A stretch of 23,631 nt of DNA from NCBI GenBank assembly GCA_934728065.1, contig CAKVDW010000020.1, positions 1-23,631 of the forward strand, written 5' to 3'. Shown here piece after piece: positions 1 through 6,455 of the stretch; position 1 is the stretch's first letter, and each line of letters opens with the position of its first letter. This stretch comes from an uncultured Campylobacter sp. Lineage in GTDB: Bacteria > Campylobacterota > Campylobacteria > Campylobacterales > Campylobacteraceae. The position numbers and the translations under genes are program-made. Below the pieces are notes generated by a model, which saw only the letters and a program-made list of their open reading frames with translations, did not search any database and was not told the origin of the DNA.

Positions 1-707
1 TTGTGGGCTTTGTAGTCATTATACGCCCGAATGGTTGCTAGCTCATCGATGATTTCTTGCATTTCACTTTCGCTAAACGCACTTTCAAACAAAGCAAAAA
101 AGTGTGTTGCCGCCACAGGCATTTGCTTGGCGTGAATGTCAAGATTAACAAGCTCTTTTTTGAGTTTCTCTATTTCATTTTCAATGCCTAAGGATTTGTT
201 AGCAAGAGCTTGCATAACTCTATTTTTACTCTCTTGCACACGAGAAGTATGAAGTTCTATTTTGCCATTAAGTTTAGCAGTATAAACATCTATCTCATCA
301 TAGCCCATAGTTTCGGGGCTTTGTTCGAGCAAAAAACTATCATAAAGTCTATCCGCCCACTCGTAAGAAAGTGAATTTTTTGGTAGGGTTTGCATAAACT
401 CTTGCATTTTTGTCGCCAAAGAGCTAACAGCTCGTTCATACTTGCTTTGCGACACTTCACCAAGTATGCTTTGGCTTTTTTGATACACCTTGCTTGAAAA
501 TTTTTCCATACACTTGGAATTTATAAATTCTTTAACATTAGTATCATAGGCACTTGGCACTCTTTGTTTGTTAAATTTATAATCAGGCGACACATAAAAG
601 GTATCATCAGTAAATGTGCGAAACTCTGGGCGAGTTTGCGCACTTTGCTGTGTGCTAGTTTGAGCGTAATTTGCATAGTAGCCTTGTGAATTTAGAGCAT
701 TTATCAT
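1..707 (-). CDS. Hypothetical protein, C-terminus cut by the window edge
   Basis: An open frame runs from an ATG at 707 to the window edge without a stop, giving 235 complete codons. The start is supported by an AAAGG-type ribosome binding site about eight bases upstream. The product begins MINALNSQGYYANYAQ, has no signal peptide or membrane segment, and its visible second half is charged and helical (for example IENEIEKLKKELVNLDIHAK), suggesting coiled coil. I do not recognise a family. It lies 93 bases downstream of another unrecognised gene on the same strand, whose Gln/Ser/Thr-rich N-terminus is of similar style, so the two may be co-transcribed and may work together. Two hypothetical genes following dnaK is also, as far as I recall, the C. 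jejuni arrangement (Cj0760, Cj0761); I could not compare sequences. Confidence 0.85.
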   Translation of the reverse strand, partial: MINALNSQGYYANYAQTSTQQSAQTRPEFRTFTDDTFYVSPDYKFNKQRVPSAYDTNVKEFINSKCMEKFSSKVYQKSQSILGEVSQSKYERAVSSLATKMQEFMQTLPKNSLSYEWADRLYDSFLLEQSPETMGYDEIDVYTAKLNGKIELHTSRVQESKNRVMQALANKSLGIENEIEKLKKELVNLDIHAKQMPVAATHFFALFESAFSESEMQEIIDELATIRAYNDYKAH

Positions 708-800
708 CGCTTAAACCTTTTTTGAATTTCACTTTTTTTAAAACTAAATTTTTTGTAAATTTACAAGCAAATTTCATTCCAAATTCCTATTAAATGCCTT

Positions 801-1736
801 TCAAACACTCTTTAAAAGCTCTTTCAAAAGGCTGTCATTTGAATTTGTTTTGCTTAAATTTGCGTTTGAATTTTGCACGCTTATTTTTTCTCTTTTTTCA
901 AAAATTCCAAGCAAAATTTCAAATTTTTTACTTTCAAATTTGTCGCTCGTGCTGTTAAAATTTATATCGCTGAATTCTATATTATCAATGTTAAGTTTGG
1001 TTTGATAACGCTTTGTTTTTTCATTAAAAATTTGGCTTAAACTTAATTTTTTGCCATCAATGACAAAACCTTGCTCTGTGTTGTTGTCCCAATACCCCTT
1101 AACTATGCTTAAATCCTGCACGATTTGTGCCACAGGTAAATTTTTTATCTTGTCGCTTGCGTAGTCAAAAAATTTAGCGATATAATGCATTGCCGTCTGT
1201 CCGCCAAAGGCAAAGTAGCTTTGCATAGTGTTGATGATAAGTTTGTCATCGCCGTTGTAATTTTTGATTTGACTTTTTAGCATATCAAGTTTTACGGAGT
1301 TGCTTTCCATTTGTGCGGTAAAATGCTTGTCCATTTGGTCTAAATTAAAGCCAAGCTCGCTATCTGCGCCTTGCTCGCTGATAGCAAAAGACACTATCTC
1401 GTCCATCAAGTCCTTAATCCTACTCAAAGCTTGATTGTATTCACTCTCGCTTACAGCAGGTTGTGCGGCACTTACGGCATTTGAAAATGGTGTGTTTGCA
1501 TTTTGTGGATACTCGAATTCATAACTTACACCTTCTCTAACACTTACTTGTTTTCGGGGTGTGTTTATAGTGTAGCTTGCTTGTAAATTTGAATTTTCTT
1601 TTAAATTTTGCCACCACGCTGGATTTTGGCTTTCAAATTCGGCAACTTTTTGCCCAAATAAATCTTTATAAGATTTTTGCGATGAAACTTTTTTTGAAGT
1701 TGCAGTGTTTGCGTAAAGGGTGTCAGTAATTTGCAT
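801..1736 (-). CDS. Hypothetical protein, 311 aa
   Basis: I place the start at the ATG at 1736 (MQITDTLYANTATSKK) rather than the longer open frame from 1841. It has a GAGG ribosome binding site ten bases upstream, and the longer N-terminus overlaps the coding sequence of the small protein at 1798-1941 in another frame. The product is cytoplasmic in appearance: no signal peptide or membrane span, a low-complexity N-terminus, a helical middle (residues about 100-210) and a Ser/Asn-rich tail ending LLKELLKSV. No catalytic motif is visible and I do not recognise a family. It begins 61 bases after the 47-aa membrane protein, so it may share that transcript. Function unknown. Confidence 0.85.
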   Translation of the reverse strand: MQITDTLYANTATSKKVSSQKSYKDLFGQKVAEFESQNPAWWQNLKENSNLQASYTINTPRKQVSVREGVSYEFEYPQNANTPFSNAVSAAQPAVSESEYNQALSRIKDLMDEIVSFAISEQGADSELGFNLDQMDKHFTAQMESNSVKLDMLKSQIKNYNGDDKLIINTMQSYFAFGGQTAMHYIAKFFDYASDKIKNLPVAQIVQDLSIVKGYWDNNTEQGFVIDGKKLSLSQIFNEKTKRYQTKLNIDNIEFSDINFNSTSDKFESKKFEILLGIFEKREKISVQNSNANLSKTNSNDSLLKELLKSV

Positions 1737-1797
1737 AGCTTGAAACCTCACTTTAAAGATTTTGCAAGATTTCAAGCAAATTTTGTGCCAAACTTCA

Positions 1798-1941
1798 TCA
1801 CAAATACCCATAAAGATGAGAGAAAACCAACCACAAAACAAAGGCTAACGCCATCATAGCCATTATGCAAAAAAGCCCCATTTTACGAGCTTTGCAACCT
1901 ACTATGCCCTCTATGATTTGTGCTATTAGATTTTCAAGCAT
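1798..1941 (-). CDS. 47-aa single-membrane-segment protein, coupled to the double-glycine peptide
   Basis: A short gene from the ATG at 1941 to a TGA at 1798-1800. Its start lies inside the last codons of the upstream 103-aa gene (eight-base overlap), a layout typical of translational coupling. The protein starts MLENLIAQIIEGIVGCKARK, then has one strongly hydrophobic stretch of about 20 residues (roughly 21-42) and ends HLYGYL. The basic patch before the membrane segment predicts N-in topology. Family unknown. Its position suggests a partner of the upstream peptide, for example an immunity or anchoring protein by analogy with bacteriocin operons; that role is inference. It could be non-functional, but the overlap and the membrane segment speak for a real gene. 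Confidence 0.6.
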   Translation of the reverse strand: MLENLIAQIIEGIVGCKARKMGLFCIMAMMALAFVLWLVFSHLYGYL

Positions 1942-2245
1942 CAATACCGCCAACCCTTTGAGCTAAAAGGGTATCTTTCGCCAAAAATGCCCAAGTCGTA
2001 TATCTTACGCCCCACATAGCCCCTTGTCTTGCAAGCCAATAACCTCCACTGACTAAAAACGGAGCCATTCTATTTTGTGCGGCATACCCGCCCACAACGC
2101 CTTTTAGCTCTTCATCATTAAGTTTTTTAACTCCGACAGAGTTTTGATTTAAAGCCCCATTTGAGGCTTTAAACAACAAATCATTAGCATAAGCTAAATT
2201 TAGACTTACAAGTAAGCCAGCCACAACGAAAAGTAATCTTTTCAT
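1934..2245 (-). CDS. Exported 103-aa peptide with Sec signal and internal double-glycine motif
   Basis: The N-terminus (residues 1-20, ending LAYA) is a classical Sec signal peptide. After a linker comes LNDEELKGVVGG at residues 42-53, matching the double-glycine leader motif of class II bacteriocins and related peptides (pattern L-S/N-x-E-E-L-x-x-V/I-x-G-G). Cleavage after the glycines would release a 50-residue peptide rich in Gly, Trp, Tyr and Ala. Double-glycine leaders normally sit at the extreme N-terminus and are cut by peptidase-containing ABC transporters, so an added Sec signal is odd. No such transporter lies in the window. The gene has its own promoter and hairpin-separated position after dnaK, and overlaps a small membrane protein gene. 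Bacteriocin-like activity is inference; the motif could also be coincidental in a periplasmic protein. Confidence 0.8.
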   Translation of the reverse strand: MKRLLFVVAGLLVSLNLAYANDLLFKASNGALNQNSVGVKKLNDEELKGVVGGYAAQNRMAPFLVSGGYWLARQGAMWGVRYTTWAFLAKDTLLAQRVGGIDA

Positions 2246-2281
2246 TTTTTCTCTTTTTTTGTAGAATAATTTTGTGTCATA

Positions 2282-2290
2282 ATTGTAACA
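2282..2290 (-). promoter_or_regulatory. Extended -10 promoter of the double-glycine peptide gene
   Basis: On the minus strand this reads TGT-TACAAT, an extended -10 of the Campylobacter vegetative type in AT-rich sequence. Transcription would start near 2275, about 30 bases before the ATG at 2245. The ribosome binding site downstream (AAAGAGAAAA) is weak. Confidence 0.5.
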
Positions 2291-2359
2291 AAATAAACTT
2301 TAATTATCTTTTAATTTTTACATTTTTTGAATTTTTAATACATTTTTTATCATTGTGAG

Positions 2360-2383
2360 ATAAGCCCTTTTTCAAGGGCTTAT
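2360..2383 (-). terminator. Hairpin downstream of dnaK
   Basis: ATAAGCCCTT and AAGGGCTTAT form a perfect 10-bp stem with a four-base loop, 32 bases past the dnaK stop codon. No clear U-run follows on either strand, so it may be a weak terminator, an RNA-stabilising end or a processing site. Confidence 0.55.
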
Positions 2384-2414
2384 TGTGTGGCTTAAATTTT
2401 GCTAAATTTAAGGC

Positions 2415-4292
2415 TTATTCAACTTCTGCATCTATGACATCATCGTCCTTTTTGCCTTTGCCACTAGCTTCGCCATCAGTTGAGCCGTCTTTTTTATACA
2501 TAGTTTCGGCGATTTTGTGCGAGGCATCGCTGAGCGCTTTCATCTTGCTTTCGATTTCTTCCTTGCTGGCATTTTCGTTTTTCAGCACCTCTCTTAACTC
2601 GTCCAAAGCCTTCTGTATGTTTGCCTTGTCCTCTTGTGGTATCTTTTCGCCAAGCTCGCCTAAGGATTTTTCCACTTGATGAGCCAAAGCCTCAGCTTGG
2701 TTGCGCGCGTCTATGACTTCTTTGCGCTTTTTGTCCTCTTCTTTGTGCAGCTCAGCATCTTTTACCATTTTTTCGATTTCTTCTTCGCTCAATCCGCTCG
2801 AACCCGTGATTTTAATCTCCTGCGCCTTGCCTGTGGCTTTGTCCTTTGCTGAGACGGTGAGAATTCCGTTTGCGTCTATATCAAAGGTAACTTCGATTTG
2901 TGGCATTCCGCGCGGGGCTGGGGGAATTCCCTCCAAGTTAAAATTCCCTAAGGACTTGTTGTCGCGGCTAAATTCGCGCTCGCCTTGCAAGACATTTATG
3001 GTTACTGCGCTTTGATTATCCTCAGCGGTTGAAAAGGTTTGTTCTTTTTTGGTAGGAATTGTCGTGCCTTTTTCGATGATTTTTGTCATCACACCGCCCA
3101 AAGTTTCTATGCCTAGCGAAAGTGGCGTAACATCAAGCAAAAGCACATCTTTGACATCACCACGAATCACAGCACCTTGTATCGCTGCGCCTATGGCGAC
3201 AACCTCGTCAGGATTTACGCTTTTGTTCAGCTCTTTGTTAAACGCCTTTTTTACCTCATCTTGCACGAGTGGCACGCGGGTAGAACCGCCAACCATAACG
3301 ATTTCTTTCACCTCGTCTTTTTTCAGCCCCGCATCTTTTACGACTTCGTTGATTTTGCTTATAGTTTCGCTTACCATCGACTCTATCATACTCTCAAATT
3401 TAGCGCGGGTGATTTTTTTCACAAGGTGCTTTGGACCGCTCGCATCAGCCGTGATAAAGGGCAAATTCACCTCTGTTTCAGTGGCTGAACTTAACTCTTT
3501 TTTCGCGTTTTCAGCCGCTTCTTTTAAGCGTTGCAAAGCCATAACATCTTTTTTCAAATCAATGCCTTGCTCGTTTTTAAATTCACTGGCTAAAAAGTCG
3601 ATGAGTTTGTTGTCAAAGTCATCGCCGCCCAAAAAGGCGTTGCCCCCTGTGGCAAGCACTTCTACGACATTGTCCCCTGTTTCAAGCACGGTTACATCAA
3701 AAGTCCCGCCGCCCAAGTCATACACCACTATCTTTTCGCTTTCTTTTTTGTCAAGCCCATAAGCAAGTGCAGCAGAAGTCGGCTCGTTGATGATTCTCAG
3801 CACATTTAGCCCTGCTATCGTGCCTGCTTCTTTTGTGGCTTTTCTTTGAGCGTCATTAAAATACGCTGGCACGGTAATCACCGCATCAACCACGCTTTCG
3901 CCCAAAAAGGCTTCGGCATCTTCTTTGAGTTTCATCAGCACTTTGGCTGAAATTTCTTGCGGGGTGTAAATTTTGCCCGCGATTTCAACCGCACAAGCAC
4001 CATTTCGCTCGGTTATGTGATAAGGAAGGCGCGTTTTTGCTTCTTTTGCAGCGTCCTCGTTTATCATAAGCCCCATTATTCTTTTGATAGAATAAATAGT
4101 CTTTTCAGGATTTGTTACAGCTTGGCGCTTTGCGCTGTCGCCCACTAAAACCTCGCCCTTGTCTGTGAATGCCACGACAGATGGCGTGGTGTTTTTGCCC
4201 TCTTTGTTTGGGATTACCTTGCTTTCGCCGCGCTCATACACGGAGATACAAGAATTTGTTGTTCCTAAATCTATACCTATAACTTTACTCAT
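2415..4292 (-). CDS. dnaK: Chaperone protein DnaK (Hsp70)
   Basis: ATP-dependent cytoplasmic chaperone that binds unfolded polypeptides, working with DnaJ and the exchange factor GrpE. The 625-aa product starts [15 protein letters not shown]; the phosphate-binding loop GIDLGTTNS is at residues 6-14. The nucleotide-binding domain continues with motifs such as [25 protein letters not shown] and [10 protein letters not shown], followed by the linker [13 protein letters not shown], the substrate-binding domain and a charged tail [10 protein letters not shown]. Length agrees with epsilonproteobacterial DnaK. It starts 21 bases after grpE, with an AAAGGA ribosome binding site, so the two are one operon. 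Long open frames on the opposite strand are codon-bias shadows. Confidence 0.99.
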   Translation of the reverse strand: MSKVIGIDLGTTNSCISVYERGESKVIPNKEGKNTTPSVVAFTDKGEVLVGDSAKRQAVTNPEKTIYSIKRIMGLMINEDAAKEAKTRLPYHITERNGACAVEIAGKIYTPQEISAKVLMKLKEDAEAFLGESVVDAVITVPAYFNDAQRKATKEAGTIAGLNVLRIINEPTSAALAYGLDKKESEKIVVYDLGGGTFDVTVLETGDNVVEVLATGGNAFLGGDDFDNKLIDFLASEFKNEQGIDLKKDVMALQRLKEAAENAKKELSSATETEVNLPFITADASGPKHLVKKITRAKFESMIESMVSETISKINEVVKDAGLKKDEVKEIVMVGGSTRVPLVQDEVKKAFNKELNKSVNPDEVVAIGAAIQGAVIRGDVKDVLLLDVTPLSLGIETLGGVMTKIIEKGTTIPTKKEQTFSTAEDNQSAVTINVLQGEREFSRDNKSLGNFNLEGIPPAPRGMPQIEVTFDIDANGILTVSAKDKATGKAQEIKITGSSGLSEEEIEKMVKDAELHKEEDKKRKEVIDARNQAEALAHQVEKSLGELGEKIPQEDKANIQKALDELREVLKNENASKEEIESKMKALSDASHKIAETMYKKDGSTDGEASGKGKKDDDVIDAEVE

Positions 4293-4313
4293 TTTTTATC
4301 CTTTCAATTCAAT

Positions 4314-4835
4314 TTATTTTGCGACACTGACCTTTGTCGGTCGTATCACTCTGTCATTCATTTGGTAGCCTTTTTGCAACACGCTCACAATTTGTGAGCT
4401 GCTGTGTTCTGGGCTATCAACATTCATCATCGCTTCGTGTAAATTTGGGTCAAACTCATCGTGCTTGTCAATGGGCTTAACGCCGTGTTTGGCAAGCTTT
4501 GCGAGAAACAAATCCAAAGTGTTTTTCACACCCTCTTTAAATTTTACACTCGCTTCATCTGCTGCTTCCATATTTGCTGCCGCTTCAAGCGCATCAAGCA
4601 CATCGAGCAAATCTTTCGCAAAACTTTCGTTTGCGTAGGCTAGTGCAGACACTTTTTCCTTTTCTAGCCGTTTTTTAATATTTTCAAATTCAGCATTTGC
4701 TCTCATATACTTGTCTTTTAAATCAGCATTTTCAGCCTTCAAGCTTTCAAGTTCCTCTTCGCAAGTTTGTGTTTCTTGGCTGAGTTCATTTTCTTCTTTT
4801 AGGCTTTCTTGTTGGCTTTCGTGTTCTTCTTTCAC
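4314..4835 (-). CDS. grpE: Nucleotide exchange factor GrpE
   Basis: Promotes ADP release from DnaK. The 173-aa product has a Glu-rich N-terminus, a long coiled coil (roughly residues 25-75, including [20 protein letters not shown]) and the conserved C-terminal beta domain with [17 protein letters not shown] and [20 protein letters not shown]. The start is a GTG at 4835, directly behind a strong AAGGAGGT ribosome binding site; no ATG fits as well. In C. jejuni and Helicobacter the heat-shock repressor gene hrcA precedes grpE in the same operon. Here it does not: grpE is the first gene, behind a strong promoter at 4864-4893. Confidence 0.97.
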   Translation of the reverse strand: MKEEHESQQESLKEENELSQETQTCEEELESLKAENADLKDKYMRANAEFENIKKRLEKEKVSALAYANESFAKDLLDVLDALEAAANMEAADEASVKFKEGVKNTLDLFLAKLAKHGVKPIDKHDEFDPNLHEAMMNVDSPEHSSSQIVSVLQKGYQMNDRVIRPTKVSVAK

Positions 4836-4863
4836 CTTACCTCCTTTTTAAAAAATTTTGGAT

Positions 4864-4893
4864 ATTATACAACATTGAGCGTAACAATGTCAA
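4864..4893 (-). promoter_or_regulatory. Strong sigma-70 promoter of grpE-dnaK with an internal inverted repeat
   Basis: On the minus strand a perfect -35 TTGACA (4888-4893) and a perfect -10 TATAAT (4864-4869) are separated by 18 bases. The spacer and -35 contain an inverted repeat ACATTG-N7-CAATGT (4872-4890), well placed for repressor binding. The half-site length and seven-base gap resemble the HAIR operator bound by HspR (CTTGAGT-N7-ACTCAAG), but the bases differ. It is not a CIRCE element (TTAGCACTC-N9-GAGTGCTAA). Confidence 0.7.
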
Positions 4894-4933
4894 GTATTTT
4901 TTACAAAAAATTAAAAAAAAATATTTAAAAATA

Positions 4934-4952
4934 TTTAGTCTATATGACTAAA
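4934..4952. repeat. Palindrome TTTAGTC-N5-GACTAAA
   Basis: A perfect 7-bp inverted repeat around TATAT in the divergent region between grpE and the small gene at 5073. It lies about 80 bases upstream of the plus-strand -10 and about 45 bases upstream of the grpE -35. A third half-site-like TTTTAGTCAAA occurs near 4995-5005. An operator or a short hairpin is possible; no regulator is identified. Confidence 0.4.
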
Positions 4953-5029
4953 GTTTAATAAGTGAATATAACTAACATATATACAAAAGCTTTATTTTAG
5001 TCAAATTTTAATAAAAAATACAAAACTTA

Positions 5030-5038
5030 TGCTATAAT
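5030..5038 (+). promoter_or_regulatory. Extended -10 promoter TGCTATAAT
   Basis: A perfect TGnTATAAT extended -10 preceded by the T-rich periodic sequence usual upstream of Campylobacter promoters. Transcription would start near 5045 and read into the 44-aa gene, whose ribosome binding site GAAGG is at 5059-5063. Confidence 0.7.
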
Positions 5039-5072
5039 TTCGCACAGCAATTTTAATTGAAGGTTTCAAAAT

Positions 5073-5207
5073 ATGAAAAATGTAAGTTTCCAAGAAAAAA
5101 ATGATTTAAACTCGCTAGTTTTTAACACTTTGGGGCAAAAAAAGCTAAGCTTTTTGGCTATTTTTTGGGCAAAAATCAAAAATTGCTTAAAAAAAATTTT
5201 TAAGTAA
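5073..5207 (+). CDS. 44-aa cationic amphipathic small protein
   Basis: A short reading frame with complete expression signals: extended -10 promoter at 5030-5038, GAAGG ribosome binding site ten bases before the ATG, and a TAA at 5205-5207. It starts MKNVSFQEKNDLNSLVFNTL, and the C-terminal half contains FLAIFWAKIKNCLKKIFK, a Lys-rich amphipathic helix. The 3' end overlaps the convergent gene at 5200-5418 by eight bases. Family unknown. Such proteins can be membrane-active peptides or type I toxins, but no antitoxin RNA can be named here. The transcript might instead act as an RNA, because a hairpin that terminates the opposite strand lies inside the frame. Confidence 0.5.
   Translation: MKNVSFQEKNDLNSLVFNTLGQKKLSFLAIFWAKIKNCLKKIFK
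5137..5155 (-). terminator. Intrinsic terminator of the Rrf2-flhA operon
   Basis: On the minus strand AAAAAGC-TTA-GCTTTTTTT forms a 7-bp stem running straight into a T-tract, about 45 bases past the stop of the last operon gene at 5200. It sits within the small plus-strand gene. On the plus strand the same hairpin also ends in T's but would fall inside coding sequence. Confidence 0.55.
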
Positions 5208-5418
5208 AAAGCTCTTTTTTGTGGATTTTAAGATATTCAACCACTTCTAAAATTTCATCAACGCCCTCTTTGTCTGAGTTTTCAAGCACCTTGTCGATGC
5301 ACTCTATGTAAGCCTCCACAGCCTCTTCAAGCCTTTGGCGCTCTACGCCCGCATAAAGCAGCATAGCCTCCAAAACCACGCTTAACTCATACTGCAAGTC
5401 CTGCAAATCTTCATTCAT
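5200..5418 (-). CDS. Hypothetical acidic protein, 72 aa
   Basis: Last gene of the Rrf2-flhA-DHH operon. Its ATG overlaps the stop of the DHH gene (ATGA), with a G-rich ribosome binding site inside the upstream gene, so translation is probably coupled. The product starts MNEDLQDLQYELSVVLEAML, is entirely helical in appearance, strongly acidic, and has no membrane segment or signal peptide. A small helical bundle or adaptor is plausible. I do not recognise a family. Confidence 0.8.
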   Translation of the reverse strand: MNEDLQDLQYELSVVLEAMLLYAGVERQRLEEAVEAYIECIDKVLENSDKEGVDEILEVVEYLKIHKKELFT

Positions 5419-6455
5419 TTTTGCACCCCCATTTCTTTACTTTTAATCAAATCCTCAACTTGTGCCTTTACAATAAAATAATCACTGCTGTCCTTAAAGC
5501 CAACAAAAAGCCCTCCACTTGCATTTTTATGCCCACCGCCGCCTACGAGCTTTTGCGCCATTTGGCTCACATCAAGCTTGCCATTTGCCCTAAAACTTAA
5601 TGTTTTTTTAGAGCTTATGTCGATAAAAAAGTCAAATTCAGGCTCTTTTAGCAAAAAGTCGTTACCAATAACTGAGGTGTTGCCTATACTGTAAGTTAAA
5701 ATTCCCTTATGTCCGTTATAATGAAGTGTTAGTTTTTCTTTGTTGTCCCTTAAAAGCCTTACCACAAAGGCTGAAAGTAAATTACCCAAAGTGTCATTTT
5801 TTTCGCCCTTAAAAAATTCTTTTTTTAAAAAATGCAAGCTATCCTCTAATGCGATATTTGAATTTGCCTTTCCTATAAAGCTTTGAGCCTTTTCAAGCAG
5901 ATAAAACATATAATGAATATTTTGCTCATTAAACATTACCCTGTTAATTTCTTTAGCCGTAGAAATCATCATCAAACACACCTTGCCAAGCTCGAAATTC
6001 TCATCATTTTTAAGCCAAATATCAACAGCATTTACCACAGCGATAAAACGCGCCAAAGGCTCATTTTCCCCGCAAATTCGCGCAAAAAATTCATACACGA
6101 TTTTAGCAGCGCACCTTGCATTGTCTAAAAAATACCACTCATACTTTTGCGAACACTCCAAGCCACTTTGATGATGGTCAAGCAGCAAGAGTTTAGCATT
6201 TTTGCCCTGCAAGGCTTTTTCAAAGTCCTCGCACTGGGTTAAATTTAAATTCAAATCGCTGATTAAAACCAAAAATTTCTCGTTTGGATTGTGCGCTAAA
6301 TCCTTTTCAATGCGCGAAAGTATCATCGCAAAGGTATCGCTGATTTCACGCCCGTAGTTTGAGTTGAAAAACACGACATTTTTAAAGTAAAAATTCACCA
6401 CAAACTGACAAGCATAGCCGTCTAAATCCGTGTGCGAAAGATGATAAATTTTCAT
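5415..6455 (-). CDS. DHH/DHHA1 family phosphoesterase (possible oligoribonuclease or pAp phosphatase)
   Basis: Cytoplasmic metal-dependent phosphoesterase of the RecJ/NrnA superfamily. The 346-aa product shows the metal-binding motifs HTDLDG (residues 8-13, D10 and D12), an Asp in ISDLNL (D67), the signature DHH at 93-95, and Asp145 in AVDIW. The C-terminal DHHA1 domain has GGGGHKNASG at 305-314. Members hydrolyse short oligonucleotides, pAp or cyclic-dinucleotide products; which of these applies cannot be told from sequence alone. The start codon overlaps the flhA stop by one base, behind an AAGGTGG ribosome binding site, so it is co-expressed with the flagellar gene. A functional link to flagella is not evident. 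Confidence 0.88.
   Translation of the reverse strand: MKIYHLSHTDLDGYACQFVVNFYFKNVVFFNSNYGREISDTFAMILSRIEKDLAHNPNEKFLVLISDLNLNLTQCEDFEKALQGKNAKLLLLDHHQSGLECSQKYEWYFLDNARCAAKIVYEFFARICGENEPLARFIAVVNAVDIWLKNDENFELGKVCLMMISTAKEINRVMFNEQNIHYMFYLLEKAQSFIGKANSNIALEDSLHFLKKEFFKGEKNDTLGNLLSAFVVRLLRDNKEKLTLHYNGHKGILTYSIGNTSVIGNDFLLKEPEFDFFIDISSKKTLSFRANGKLDVSQMAQKLVGGGGHKNASGGLFVGFKDSSDYFIVKAQVEDLIKSKEMGVQK

Noticed and set aside
753..766. 14-bp palindrome TTGTAAATTTACAA between the first two genes
   Set aside because: Low-complexity A/T palindromes of this size are expected by chance in such sequence, and no promoter can be placed with confidence.
1737..1841. N-terminal extension of the 311-aa hypothetical protein (35 extra residues)
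   Set aside because: It overlaps the 47-aa gene in another frame, and the internal ATG at 1736 has the better ribosome binding site.
2701..3762. Long plus-strand open frames opposite dnaK (up to 237 codons)
   Set aside because: They are Ser/Phe/Thr-rich mirror frames of a highly biased, strongly conserved gene, with no ribosome binding site or promoter.
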